From Rhodopirellula baltica (lineage in GTDB: Bacteria; Planctomycetota; Planctomycetia; Pirellulales; Pirellulaceae), in NCBI GenBank assembly GCA_002901265.1, contig PPHI01000004.1, positions 19,446 to 83,445 of the forward strand: a stretch of 64,000 nucleotides of DNA, read 5' to 3'. Below are positions 1 through 9,796 of this stretch, in pieces. The translations under genes were made by a program, and so were the position numbers. The notes beneath the pieces were generated by a model. It was not told where the DNA came from, did not search any database, and saw only the letters and a list, made by a program, of their open reading frames with translations. Position 1 is the stretch's first letter, and each line of letters starts with the position of its first letter.

Positions 1-1
1 A

Positions 2-1639
2 CTCTCGACAGACTACCTCAGCAAACGTGGGCCGGCGCTTGGCACGACGTTCAAGTATGACGTGCCAGCGTTCTTCGGATTGATGGGACATACGCGTGGC
101 AACTTGGATGTCTGGGGAATCGACGACAGCGGGCTGGATCAACTCGGCCGAGGTCGGATGGATTTGCCGCTGGAGGAAACCACACGTGGCCGTGTGAAGT
201 GGCAACACCGTCAGAAGCTTGCTAACGATTGGGAAGTTACCGGGCAGGTCGGCTACTTGAGCGACCGCAACTTCCTGGAGCAGTACTTGGAATATGAATG
301 GGACCAAAACCCAGATCATGTCACCGAGCTGCGGGTGCAAAAGTACTATCACAATCAGCTGTTCGAGCTGTCGGCGACACCGCAGCTAAACACGTTCTTC
401 CAAAAGACGGAACGGTTGCCGGAGTTCAATCACTACCTGTTCGGCAGTTCGATTCTGAACGATCGCCTGACGTGGCAGATGCACAACCACGCGTCCTATT
501 CGAAGCTAAACCAGGCCGACGATCCGCTGGATCCGGTTCAAGCGGCAAACTACTTTCCGCTTCCTGGTGAGATGGATCGCGAAGGCGTGATCGCATCGAC
601 GCGACAAGAACTGGCAATGAACCTGGACTTTGGTCCGTTCAACATTCGCCCCATCGCTTCCATCGAAGCCTCACACTACGGCGAAGCTGCCGACGGCGAT
701 TCGCTGACTCGCTTGCTCGGCCAATCGGGCGTCCAAGTGAACTTACCAATGGTTCGTGTTGACCCCACGATCCAAAGCACGCTGCTAAACATGCGTGGCT
801 TGGCTCACAAAATGGAATGGAAGGCAGAGTACTGGTACGCCGACAGCAACACCGACTTGGACGAGTTGCCCTTCTACGATGCACTTGATGACGATCCACA
901 GGAACAGTTCCGACGTCGATTTATCGGCTCGACGTTCAATGGAAGTCTGCCAACGGCATTCGACCCCCGAAATTATGCGTATCGTCAAGGCGTGCAGCGA
1001 TGGTTGGCCAGTCCTAGTGAAGTGGTTGCCGACGACCTGCAGCAGATCCGCTTGGGACTGAATCAACGTTTCCAAACAAAACGCGGATTGCCTGGACAAG
1101 ACCGGATTGTCGACATCATCCAGTTCGATGTCGAAACGATTTTGTTCCCTCGCGAAGACCGCGACAACTTTGGTGAAACCCTGGGGCCAACGACTTATGA
1201 TTTTCGCTATCACATTGGCGATCGCTTGTCGTTGGTTAGCGACGGGTACCTCGACTTTTTCGACGAGGGGCTTCGTTCGTTAAGTGCGGGCGTTCGCAGC
1301 AGTCGCCCTGGTGTGAGCGATTGGTACGTCGGCATGATGTCTTTGGAAGGCCCGATCAGCAGCACCGTCTTCCGATCGAACTTCGATTATCGGGTGAACG
1401 AAAAGTGGATCGTCTCGGGCGGGACCACGTATGACTTCGGCAGCACTGGTTATGTCGGCCAGAATTTTGGGATCACACGCATCGGCGAATCGATGCTCGT
1501 AAGACTGAACATCGCCGCGGACCGTGGACGCGACAACGTCAGCTTTGGGTTTGTCATCGAACCACGATTCTTCCCACGACTGTTGGGCAACGTTGGCGGT
1601 GGCATGATTCCTCCGCCGGGCATCGAAGGTTTGGAATAG
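2..1639 (+). CDS. LptD-like outer-membrane LPS-assembly protein, 5' truncated by window edge
   Basis: The frame is open from base 2 and ends at TAG 1637-1639, giving 545 visible residues; the true start lies upstream of the window. The protein is rich in alternating polar/aromatic strands typical of a beta-barrel and carries the planctomycete LptD/OstA-type pattern around 'GYLSDRNFLEQYLEYEW' (about residues 82-98 of the visible part). LptD inserts lipopolysaccharide into the outer leaflet of the outer membrane together with LptE. The N-terminal OstA periplasmic domain is not visible here and would have to lie upstream. Assignment rests on overall pattern and remembered family resemblance, not on a search. 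An alternative is another large outer-membrane barrel of unknown function. Confidence 0.72.
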   Translation, partial: LSTDYLSKRGPALGTTFKYDVPAFFGLMGHTRGNLDVWGIDDSGLDQLGRGRMDLPLEETTRGRVKWQHRQKLANDWEVTGQVGYLSDRNFLEQYLEYEWDQNPDHVTELRVQKYYHNQLFELSATPQLNTFFQKTERLPEFNHYLFGSSILNDRLTWQMHNHASYSKLNQADDPLDPVQAANYFPLPGEMDREGVIASTRQELAMNLDFGPFNIRPIASIEASHYGEAADGDSLTRLLGQSGVQVNLPMVRVDPTIQSTLLNMRGLAHKMEWKAEYWYADSNTDLDELPFYDALDDDPQEQFRRRFIGSTFNGSLPTAFDPRNYAYRQGVQRWLASPSEVVADDLQQIRLGLNQRFQTKRGLPGQDRIVDIIQFDVETILFPREDRDNFGETLGPTTYDFRYHIGDRLSLVSDGYLDFFDEGLRSLSAGVRSSRPGVSDWYVGMMSLEGPISSTVFRSNFDYRVNEKWIVSGGTTYDFGSTGYVGQNFGITRIGESMLVRLNIAADRGRDNVSFGFVIEPRFFPRLLGNVGGGMIPPPGIEGLE

Positions 1640-1657
1640 CATTTCGATTGGCAGCTG

Positions 1658-1999
1658 CTACTGGCGTGTTTCGCCGTTGATGCTTCGCCGGACCCAATCG
1701 ACATAGCCTGGATCGGCGTCACTGCATGGCAGCATCACAATCTGTGGCTGCGTGTAGGGGTGCAGTTTCTGCAGCCCACGCATCAAGGCGTCGCTCTGAT
1801 CGGCCGCCGTTTTGATCACCAAGCGGACTTCAGGGTCCACGCAAATTTTGCCGTCCCAGCGGTAATAGCTTTTGATCGGGGCGTCGATTTGGACACAGGC
1901 AGCGAGATGCTGGTCGATCAGCGACTGGGCTAGCGTTTCAGCTTGTTGCTGGTCCGAAACGGTGGTCAAACAAACGACAAGTTGGGGACGATCATCCAT
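1658..1999 (-). CDS. cutA: CutA divalent-cation tolerance protein
   Basis: This 113-residue protein matches the length and motifs of CutA, a small trimeric ferredoxin-fold protein linked to copper and divalent-cation tolerance. Conserved pieces are visible in order: 'LVVCLTTVSD' near the N-terminus, 'HLAACVQI' at about 31-38, 'YYRWDGKI' at about 45-52, 'EVRLVIKT' at about 57-64 and 'HPYTQPQIVMLP' at about 80-91. The frame stays open upstream to 2188, but homology to CutA begins at the ATG at 1999, so that start is chosen. It converges on the LptD-like gene with an 18-base gap. Biochemical role in this family is still debated. Confidence 0.88.
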   Translation of the reverse strand: MDDRPQLVVCLTTVSDQQQAETLAQSLIDQHLAACVQIDAPIKSYYRWDGKICVDPEVRLVIKTAADQSDALMRGLQKLHPYTQPQIVMLPCSDADPGYVDWVRRSINGETRQ

Positions 2000-2211
2000 T
2001 GGGAAGCGAACCTTATTGAGAAGCAATTTCAGCAGCGAAGCCGGCCAAGAGTACTGTTGATTTGAACGGTTCTCAACAAGGGCACGCGAGGACGCTATTT
2101 TCTGAAAACCCTCCCGCAGTCGGTCGGATAGCGGTTGCCGAGGGCCTGTCTTGGGCGCTATTGTTTCGAACAGCAGACGCAATCCCAATCCAGAATCGAG
2201 TCACAAGAATC

Positions 2212-2216
2212 AGGAG
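2212..2216 (+). promoter_or_regulatory. Shine-Dalgarno of the ferritin-like gene
   Basis: An AGGAG run lies 7 bases before the ATG at 2224. It fixes the start of the ferritin-like gene and is stronger than the ribosome-binding sites of most genes in this window. Confidence 0.7.
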
Positions 2217-2223
2217 ACTATAG

Positions 2224-2676
2224 ATGGACTATCAACCGATCATCGACCAATTGAACGAATGCCTGAAGCATGAATGGACCGGCGTGGCTCAGTACTCGCA
2301 AGCAAGCTTTTTGATCGAAGGCGTGTGGCGTGAAGTTTACGCCGGGACCTTCATCGAAAACGCCGAAGAGTCATTCGGCCATGCGAAGCTCGTCGGCGAA
2401 AAGATCTCCGCCCTCGGTGGTGTCCCCGTCGTCACCCGCAACGAGATCAAGCAAACGCGTGACCTGACCGAGATTTTGAAGAACAGCTTGGAATTCGAAT
2501 CCAAAGCAGTGGAGATGTACACCAAAGCGTTGGACCTGGCCGAAGGCGATCGCGCCCTGGTGATCTTCTTGGAAAACATCCTGGAAGAAGAACAAGAAGG
2601 CGTTGACGAGTTCACGAAATTGTTGCGTGGCAGCGAAGCGATGGAATCAGCCAAGAGCAGCACGAAAACCGCGTAA
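2224..2676 (+). CDS. Bacterioferritin/ferritin-like four-helix protein
   Basis: A 150-residue all-helical protein resembling bacterioferritin-type iron-storage or detoxification proteins. Helix 1 carries E17 in 'KHEWTGVAQYS', helix 2 has 'NAEESFGHAK' with H53, helix 3 has 'FESKAVEMYTKAL' and helix 4 has 'ENILEEEQEGVDEF'. The usual ExxH iron-ligand pairs are imperfect: helix 2 reads S-F-G-H and helix 4 ends in Gly126 where His is common, so the di-iron centre may be altered. The last about 15 residues are Ser/Lys-rich. A good AGGAG precedes the ATG, and a strong hairpin terminator follows the stop. Function as iron storage is inferred from the fold only. Confidence 0.8.
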   Translation: MDYQPIIDQLNECLKHEWTGVAQYSQASFLIEGVWREVYAGTFIENAEESFGHAKLVGEKISALGGVPVVTRNEIKQTRDLTEILKNSLEFESKAVEMYTKALDLAEGDRALVIFLENILEEEQEGVDEFTKLLRGSEAMESAKSSTKTA

Positions 2677-2725
2677 CACGTTACCAAAACACCGTCTGCC
2701 TTTCTTGGGCAGACACCGAGCGACG

Positions 2726-2758
2726 ACGACGCCCCGGCCATTCGGCTGGGGCGTCGTT
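2726..2758 (+). terminator. Hairpin terminator after the ferritin-like gene
   Basis: Inverted repeat ACGACGCCCCGG(CC)/(GG)CTGGGGCGTCGT with a 4-base loop, about 14 bp of stem with one G-T pair. It lies 50 bases after the ferritin-like stop and is followed by TCATTATATT. The rest of 2677-2977 (301 bases) shows no convincing gene. Confidence 0.65.
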
Positions 2759-2977
2759 CATTATATTGGGAATTGTCGCGAAGCCTTTGCCGAGACACCA
2801 CTTCGTTTGTTCCGCAGAAGCGGTCGCAGCGGAATCTGGGGGATTTTTATCGCCAATCCCTAATAAATCCGATCAGCGTGCGTCCTTTCATGCGGCTACG
2901 TTTCACCGAATAGCGGTGGGCGTGGCCACTCATCTGTTCACGCATCTGGCTCAAACTCTTTGCAACGGTGATCTGAA

Positions 2978-5900
2978 ATGATCAATCGCGATCTCAACCA
3001 ACGAAAATCTCGACGCTCGCGACGCAAACGTCGTTCTGCGAAAGCGATCGCGGCACTCCTTCTCATCGGATTGATCCCCAAAAACGTCATGGCCGAACCA
3101 ATCGGGTTTATGGAAAAGTTCGCCCTTTCGGCGGACCGCGAATCCGTGCTCTCGGAACTGATTCCGGGTAGCGATGATTTCTACTTCTTCTACTGCCTGC
3201 ACTACCAAAACACGCAGCAACTCGATCGTGCCGAAGCGGCCTTGAAGGCCTGGAGCAATGCCCGCAAAGGGGCTATGTCGCCGCTGATGCAAGCGATGAC
3301 AGAGCGGCAACGATTGTTGACGTACGATCGCAATCCAGGCGAATCGATCGACTACCTGATCCGACGGCTCAACATCCAACTGAACCATTCGGCCCCCGCC
3401 CGCAAAGGCGAACGTCGCTACCCCAGCCAAATCGCAGACGAACTGCTGTCACCACAACAGATCGTCAAGCGGTCACTACACGACAACGTCGCCTTGTCTC
3501 CACTGGGAATGCAAATCGCCGCGGACTGGTTCCTCGGCGGCCAGCCCGGTGACCTGGGATTGGATCTAAATGCATTGCTGAAACGGGTCAACGGTCCCTA
3601 CCTGAAATCGCTTGATCGACTAGTCATCCAAGAACTGAATCAGCGGAACGAGCGTGATCGCCGTTTCGGTGACTTGCCCGCGCACCAGTTTTTGACACTC
3701 GAAGAACTTGATGAAGTCGCCCGTCGTGTCCCCACGGTCGCCGATGACAACGAGTTCGTTGATGCAAAACTGTACCGTCTGCGCCCCAACGCTGACATCG
3801 ACCTGAGCCAACAGCCCGAAGAGCGGCTTAAGTACTTGCGCCGTGTCGAGCAGTACACCCAGACGCTGTCGGCGGCGTACAGTTCGCTGAAAGCGAGTTC
3901 CGCATATCGCTTGCTCGAAGCAAACTTGAAAGCGGGCATTTGGGACAAGGAGTTGTTCCTACGGTACCTGCAACTGCCGCGTCAGAGTTCGATCATCAGT
4001 CCAATGATCGCGCGACTTCCCAATCGTGCGAACTTGAATCAGGATTTTTCCAGTGTTGCGTTTTTGCCGCCGATCGGCAGCGACGAAGCGCTGATCGAAA
4101 CCTACCTCGAACACTTTTTGCTCGACGCGACCGGCATCGACGAGTACACGCGATATCTTCAGCCCGATTTTGTCCGTCGTGTGTTCGCACGCACCAAACT
4201 GATGTCGGGTGTCACCAATGAACAGCCGTACTTCGAAATGTTGTCGGCTGGCGAACGCAAAGAACTGCGTGACAAAGTGGAGCTAACGTTTGCCCCACAG
4301 AACCCAACGCGATTTGCAAGTGAGGACACGACAGAACTGCTTGTGGATGTCAAAAACATCGACAAGCTTGTTGTCCGCGTCTACGAAATCAACTCTCTTG
4401 CATACTACCGCACACATCAAGAAACGCTTGATACCGACGTCGATTTAGACGGTCTGATTCCGACCCACGAACAGACGATCGAGTACGACCGTCCGACGAT
4501 CGTACGTCACCGTGAAACGATTCGCATTGACGAGACGAAGGGACGCGGCGTTTGGATCGTCGACTTGGTTGGCAAAGGCCGACGGGCACGAACGATCATC
4601 CGCCATGGCGACTTGAATACCGTTCGTTCGCAAACGGCCAACGGCGTCCAAATCACAGTGCTCGATGAAAACCGCAATGTCATCAACGACGCTAAGCTGT
4701 TCGTCAACAATCAAGAGTTTGCGGCCAAGGAAAACGGGAAGATTTCAATCCCGATGGTCAGCCAAATCGCAGACGGCCAAGCCATCGTCTACGACGGCAA
4801 AATTGCACGCACGTTCCGCTTGGAACACCTGGTCGAAAACTATGAGCTGCAAGCTGGGTTCCTCGTCGATCCGGCGCTGATTCAATCGGGCGGCCAAACG
4901 ACGTTGGTGGTCCGACCACGCTTGTCACTCGGTTCGCAGCCGGTTGATCCAGGAATCTTGTCCAAAGCGTCGTTGCGAGTCACCGCAACCGATTTGGACG
5001 GGATCGAAACGACCAAGACGTTCGAAAAAATTGAACTGAATCAAGCCCAAGAATACGCCATCGATTTCCGCGTTCCATCGCGTTTGGCAAAACTCAGTTT
5101 CCATTTGTCCGGCAAAGTTACTGGGCTGAGTGATCGACGAGAACGCGAACTCGCAGCCGATCACACGGTTCAGCTCGCTGGCATCCGCCAATCCAATCAA
5201 ACGGTCGACGCATTTTTGACCCGTGATGGCGACGATTATGTGATCGAAACCCGGGGCCGCAACGGGGAACTGATCGGTGGCACCACGGTGACGGTCAAGT
5301 TCCTAACCGACCTTGGCCAATACCGCCCCGAAGTGACATTGCAGTCCGATGACCAGGGACGCGTCAATCTTGGACCGATGGCACCGGTTCAACAGTTGTC
5401 GTATAGCGTCAATGGTGCGACATGGCACCAGTTTGATGCACAGATCAACAAACACGTTTGGCCGTCGGCAGTCCACTTGGCAACGACCGATGAATTGCGT
5501 TTGCCACTGGCCGACGGAAGCACTGCCGAAAACTATCGGTTGCTAGAAGTACGTGATGGGGTCGTTCAACAAGACCTCTCGGCGAAGCTGTCGGTTGCGG
5601 CGGGGCAATTGCTTGCCAATGACCTTCCGCCAGGCGATTACACATTGATCCAGCGTGAAACAGGGGACGCGACCAGTGTCGCAGTTGTCGAAGGCGAAAA
5701 GGTCGGCGATGTGATTGCCGGTGAAGTTCGCCACCGCCAACAAAGCCAACAAGTCCCGTTGGCGATCGAATCCATTCGGCGGCAGGATGACGGCAGTGTT
5801 GCGATTCAGCTTGCGGGCAACACAGACCTCGCACGCGTGCACCTGATCGCGTCGCGTTACTTTGGTCCGAAGCTTCCGTTGAATTCATTACATCTTGGCC

Positions 5901-8900
5901 TGCCACGATTGAATGGGCGGCAGCTGTCGCTGTCACGTTCCGGCTATGTGAGTGACTTGCGTCTGGGTGACGAGTACGAGTATGTGCTTCGCCGTCAGTT
6001 CGCGGAAAAGTATGCCGGCGTGATGCTTCCGCAGCCCAGTGTATTGCTGAATCCGTGGGAAACGGAAACCACAAGCAATCAATCGCAACAAGTAATGGCG
6101 GGTGACGCGCCCGCCCCCTCGGCAATGGCTGAACCGGCCCGAGATGCCGCGATGGGAGCCGCTAAAGCAGCTTCATTCGTGCAAAGCGAGACGGGATCCG
6201 ATTTTGATTTTCTGCGTGATGCCGGCGTTTTGGCGGCGAACTTGATTCCCGACGAAAATGGCAGCCTTGTCGTTCCTGCGGATGTCGTGGCCGGAATGCC
6301 AATCGTCCAAGTGATCGTGTCGGATCCGCTGACGGTGATGCAACAAACCGTCACCGGACCTTTAAAAGAAGCCGAAATTGATGACCTGCGATTGGCAAGC
6401 TCCCTTCCGGCCGAGAAAGCATTGTCGTTCGAACGCGTCGTCTCCGTCGTGACACCTGACCAGCCGCTGGATCTCGAAACGCTCGGGTCAGCACAGCTTC
6501 AAGTCTTCGGTGATATCGCTTCGCTGTTGTCGCTGTACCGAACATTGGTCAGTGATGATCGCTTCGCTGACTTTGATGTGCTCGCCCGTTGGCATGCGAT
6601 GGACGACGAACAAAAACTGACTGAGTATTCGAAGTTAGCTTGCCATGAATTGCATCTGTTCCTTTACATGCACGATGGCGAGTTCTTTAACTCGGTCATT
6701 CGCCCCTACCTCGCAAACAAGAATGAAAAGCAATTCATCGACCACTGGTTGCTGGGAGATGACCTGACTTCCTATGGGGAACTTTGGCGCTACCAACACC
6801 TTTCCGCTGCGGAACGTGCGTTGTTGGCAATGCGTCTTCCCGAGATGCGTTCATCGATCATCCGCGACCTGAATGAAACCGTTGATGCGATGAAAGATGA
6901 CTTTGACCGCCGCCGAATGCTTGTCGAAACCGCGCTGCAATCCCGCGGATTGTCCGTCGCGTTCGATCGCGAGGAGATGGCAGCGGAATCTGATTTCGCG
7001 GTGCCACAATCCTTGGGCTACGCCATGGGCGGCATGGGAGGCGGCATCGATGGACTGTCACAAAATCAGGTGAAGGAATCGTTGCAACGATCCAGAGCCG
7101 TACAGTTGTTCCGCAAACAGCCCGCTAACACGCCGATGTTGGGGCGGCGGATGAGCGGGATGCTCTCCGAGCGGGAACTGGGGGACACGCGATACATGTA
7201 CCAGCAGTTGGACAGTACCAAGCAATGGGCCGAAAACCAATTCGACCATGTTCGTACCGTCGGCAGCAATCCGTTGGACCTAATCCCGATCAATGCGTTT
7301 TGGCGTGACTTGGCGGGGCAGGACATCAGCGAAGGCAACGCACCTGCGATGTCAAACCATCTGCTGGCTCCAACGACCAGCCGTCATTCGGCGCTGCTCG
7401 CACTCGCGATGAGCGGGTTGCCATTGCAAGCGGGGGAAATCGGATTGCCGACGAAACCCGAGACGATGTATCGGCCGGAACATTCGGTCGCCCTAATCGC
7501 CAAACGCTTGCGTGAATTGCAAACATCTGATGAAAACGCCAGCGTATTGATCGGGCAACTGTTCCGATTGAGCAATCCCAACCCGAACGAAGACGAAGAG
7601 AAAGCCGTCACGGAAAAGTTCTTGACCGGACGTGCCTACAAAGGCCAAGTGGTCGTGTCGAATCCGACAGCCGAGCAAAAAACGTTGGAAGTGTTTTGGC
7701 AGATCCCGGCAGGCAGCCTGCCGCTCGCTGGAAGCCAAATGACCGACAGCAAAACGTTTGTCGTCAATGCCTTCGGAGTTGCGTCGGTCGAGTACGAGTT
7801 TTACTTCCCAGCCGCTGGCGAGTTCGTCCATTACCCGGCGAACGTTTCTGCTGGTGATGAATTGCTCGCGTCTGCCGATCAGATGAAATTCCGCGTTGCG
7901 GATGAATGGAGTGACGACGAAGTCACTTGGCAACGAATTGCCGTCGACGGTAGCGCCGATCAAATCCGCGATTACTTGGCCAAAGCAAATTTGCACAAAC
8001 TCGATTGGAGTCTGGTGTACCATCGACTTCGTGACAAAGCCGTCTATGGCGTGGTCACCGATGCTTTGAAAACCGCAAAGGTCCCACAAACTGACGTTTG
8101 GGCCTATGGCTTCTATCACAAAGACGAATCGGCGATGCGACGGTATCTGTCGCTACGCAACGACCTGATTCAGAGTGTCGGCCCCGAACTGGATTCGACA
8201 TTGTTGACGGTCGACGCGATTGATCGCCAAAGTTACGAACACCTCGAATACGCTCCCTTGGTCCGCGCCCGAATCCACCGGCTGGGTGACCAAGACGAGA
8301 TTCTGAATTCGAAGTTCCTTGGCCAATACCAACAGTTCGTCCGTGGACTCGGTTTTCAACCTTCAATTGACGTCGAACAGAAACTGCCGCTGTCGTACTA
8401 CTTGTTGCTGCAGAACCGAATCGAAGAATCGATTGCCGTATTTGGCGAGCTCGATCGTGACACCGTCGAGACGCAGCTGCAGTACGACTACATGGCCGGT
8501 TACTTGGCGATGCACCGTGGCGACTACGAAACGGCGCTACAAATCGCCAACGCCCATGCGAACCATCCGGTCCCGCGTTGGAAGACTCGCTTTGGACAGA
8601 TGGCGTTGCAAGTGCTGCAACGATCTGACCTGATGGATTCCGGGCAATTGGTTTCCGTCGACAGTTCCGAATCAGGCGATGCGAGTGTTTCGCCACAAGC
8701 GGCTGACTTGGCGATAGCTGACCGTGACCGGGCGAACAGCCAAGCCTCGGCCGAAGTTCCGGAAGCCTCGATCAAAGTCGAAGGCGATCAGATTCGGATC
8801 GACCATCGCAACACCGACCAGGTTGAATTGAACTTTTACGGCGTGGATCTGGAGCTGTTGTTCAGCAAAGCTCCATTTGCCCGCAACGACTTGCAAAAGA

Positions 8901-9325
8901 TCGCGATGGTCAGACCGACGCAATCGGAAACGGTACAGTTGAATGGCTCGTCCGGCACAACACGATTGGAAATTCCACGACAACTGCGCAGTCGGACGCT
9001 GCTGGTGGAAAGCCATGTCGGTGCATCGCGTAGCACCACCTTGTACTACGGTGGTGAACTGACGACGTATGTCAGCGACGCGTTTGGCCAACTGCAGACC
9101 ACCGACGCGACCACACATCGTCCGATCGCGGGAGCCTACGTCAAGGTTTACGCTCGGTACCCTGGCGGCGACGTGCGGTTCTTCAAAGACGGTTACACCG
9201 ATGGCCGAGGCCGGTTCGACTACACCAGCATCAGTGCGGCGGACGCCAAAGGCGCCGAGCGATACGCGATTCTTGTACTGAGTGAAACCAAGGGTGCGAC
9301 CCTGCATGACGTTGCCGCGCCCTAA
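2978..9325 (+). CDS. Giant secreted protein (2115 aa), possibly alpha-2-macroglobulin-like domains
   Basis: The protein starts with a strongly basic n-region (RRSRRKRRSAK), a hydrophobic stretch and a plausible cleavage after NVMA, so export is likely. Residues about 60-600 look helical and TPR-like. The middle contains repeated beta-rich segments, for example around 620-900, and residues about 2010-2110 hold an MG/carboxypeptidase-regulatory-like unit ('RPIAGAYVKVYARYPGG', 'GYTDGRGRFDY'). This resembles alpha-2-macroglobulin-type protease-trap proteins, but no CxEQ thioester motif is present. A Met/Gly-rich patch lies near 1350-1360. It sits alone between two terminators, so it is probably monocistronic. 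I do not recognise a defined function; the macroglobulin comparison is tentative. Confidence 0.7.
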   Translation: MINRDLNQRKSRRSRRKRRSAKAIAALLLIGLIPKNVMAEPIGFMEKFALSADRESVLSELIPGSDDFYFFYCLHYQNTQQLDRAEAALKAWSNARKGAMSPLMQAMTERQRLLTYDRNPGESIDYLIRRLNIQLNHSAPARKGERRYPSQIADELLSPQQIVKRSLHDNVALSPLGMQIAADWFLGGQPGDLGLDLNALLKRVNGPYLKSLDRLVIQELNQRNERDRRFGDLPAHQFLTLEELDEVARRVPTVADDNEFVDAKLYRLRPNADIDLSQQPEERLKYLRRVEQYTQTLSAAYSSLKASSAYRLLEANLKAGIWDKELFLRYLQLPRQSSIISPMIARLPNRANLNQDFSSVAFLPPIGSDEALIETYLEHFLLDATGIDEYTRYLQPDFVRRVFARTKLMSGVTNEQPYFEMLSAGERKELRDKVELTFAPQNPTRFASEDTTELLVDVKNIDKLVVRVYEINSLAYYRTHQETLDTDVDLDGLIPTHEQTIEYDRPTIVRHRETIRIDETKGRGVWIVDLVGKGRRARTIIRHGDLNTVRSQTANGVQITVLDENRNVINDAKLFVNNQEFAAKENGKISIPMVSQIADGQAIVYDGKIARTFRLEHLVENYELQAGFLVDPALIQSGGQTTLVVRPRLSLGSQPVDPGILSKASLRVTATDLDGIETTKTFEKIELNQAQEYAIDFRVPSRLAKLSFHLSGKVTGLSDRRERELAADHTVQLAGIRQSNQTVDAFLTRDGDDYVIETRGRNGELIGGTTVTVKFLTDLGQYRPEVTLQSDDQGRVNLGPMAPVQQLSYSVNGATWHQFDAQINKHVWPSAVHLATTDELRLPLADGSTAENYRLLEVRDGVVQQDLSAKLSVAAGQLLANDLPPGDYTLIQRETGDATSVAVVEGEKVGDVIAGEVRHRQQSQQVPLAIESIRRQDDGSVAIQLAGNTDLARVHLIASRYFGPKLPLNSLHLGLPRLNGRQLSLSRSGYVSDLRLGDEYEYVLRRQFAEKYAGVMLPQPSVLLNPWETETTSNQSQQVMAGDAPAPSAMAEPARDAAMGAAKAASFVQSETGSDFDFLRDAGVLAANLIPDENGSLVVPADVVAGMPIVQVIVSDPLTVMQQTVTGPLKEAEIDDLRLASSLPAEKALSFERVVSVVTPDQPLDLETLGSAQLQVFGDIASLLSLYRTLVSDDRFADFDVLARWHAMDDEQKLTEYSKLACHELHLFLYMHDGEFFNSVIRPYLANKNEKQFIDHWLLGDDLTSYGELWRYQHLSAAERALLAMRLPEMRSSIIRDLNETVDAMKDDFDRRRMLVETALQSRGLSVAFDREEMAAESDFAVPQSLGYAMGGMGGGIDGLSQNQVKESLQRSRAVQLFRKQPANTPMLGRRMSGMLSERELGDTRYMYQQLDSTKQWAENQFDHVRTVGSNPLDLIPINAFWRDLAGQDISEGNAPAMSNHLLAPTTSRHSALLALAMSGLPLQAGEIGLPTKPETMYRPEHSVALIAKRLRELQTSDENASVLIGQLFRLSNPNPNEDEEKAVTEKFLTGRAYKGQVVVSNPTAEQKTLEVFWQIPAGSLPLAGSQMTDSKTFVVNAFGVASVEYEFYFPAAGEFVHYPANVSAGDELLASADQMKFRVADEWSDDEVTWQRIAVDGSADQIRDYLAKANLHKLDWSLVYHRLRDKAVYGVVTDALKTAKVPQTDVWAYGFYHKDESAMRRYLSLRNDLIQSVGPELDSTLLTVDAIDRQSYEHLEYAPLVRARIHRLGDQDEILNSKFLGQYQQFVRGLGFQPSIDVEQKLPLSYYLLLQNRIEESIAVFGELDRDTVETQLQYDYMAGYLAMHRGDYETALQIANAHANHPVPRWKTRFGQMALQVLQRSDLMDSGQLVSVDSSESGDASVSPQAADLAIADRDRANSQASAEVPEASIKVEGDQIRIDHRNTDQVELNFYGVDLELLFSKAPFARNDLQKIAMVRPTQSETVQLNGSSGTTRLEIPRQLRSRTLLVESHVGASRSTTLYYGGELTTYVSDAFGQLQTTDATTHRPIAGAYVKVYARYPGGDVRFFKDGYTDGRGRFDYTSISAADAKGAERYAILVLSETKGATLHDVAAP

Positions 9326-9392
9326 AGGCAACCTGCAATGAATGACTGATCAGCAAAAGAGCTGATCAGAAAAAGAGGCGAGCGGCAAAAGA

Positions 9393-9430
9393 AAAGAGGG
9401 TGCAACCGGAAAACCGATTGCACCCTCTTT
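9393..9430. terminator. Bidirectional intrinsic terminator
   Basis: A 17-bp stem (AAAGAGGGTGCAACCGG paired with CCGATTGCACCCTCTTT, one G-T pair) closes a 4-base AAAA loop. It sits between two convergent genes, the giant secreted protein and the RRM protein, and has A/T flanks suited to termination in both directions. Confidence 0.85.
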
Positions 9431-9457
9431 CGTTTCATTCAATTGATACGCTGTCGC

Positions 9458-9796
9458 CTACCAGTTGCGGCCGCCTCCGCCGCCGCCGCCACGATGACCG
9501 CCGCCACCGCCACCGCCGCGGTAACCTCCGCCTCCGCCACCGCCACCACCACGTGGCGCGCGTTCTTGAGCTTCATTAACCCGGAGAGGACGACCTTCGT
9601 AGTCGTATCCGTCCAGGGCTTCAATGGCTTCTTTTGCCGCCTCATCAGCCATTGTTACAAAGCCAAAGCCGCGGCTTCGGCCCGTTTCACGGTCGGTCAG
9701 GACGATGGCATCATCAACCTGGCCATACTGCCTAAAGAGTTCTTCCAACTTTTCGGTCGTCACGGACCAAGCTAGATTCCCCACATACATCTTCAT
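9458..9796 (-). CDS. RNA-binding protein with one RRM and a glycine-rich tail
   Basis: A 112-residue protein with a single RNA-recognition motif: RNP2 'MYVGNL' at 3-8 and RNP1 'RGFGFVTM' at 42-49, both with the aromatic residues that stack on RNA bases. Residues from about 81 to the end are almost all Gly, with Arg, His and Tyr, ending in RNW. This is the layout of cyanobacterial and planctomycete Rbp proteins, which bind single-stranded RNA and are often cold-induced. The gene is single, ends at the bidirectional terminator and has a long (465-base) spacer upstream, room for a regulated leader. The Gly tail may favour condensation or RNA annealing (inference). Confidence 0.92.
   Translation of the reverse strand: MKMYVGNLAWSVTTEKLEELFRQYGQVDDAIVLTDRETGRSRGFGFVTMADEAAKEAIEALDGYDYEGRPLRVNEAQERAPRGGGGGGGGGYRGGGGGGGHRGGGGGGGRNW

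Noticed and set aside
5445..6125. A 226-residue minus-strand frame inside the giant secreted gene
   Set aside because: Arg/His/Pro-rich nonsense typical of shadow frames; lies wholly within a well-formed gene.
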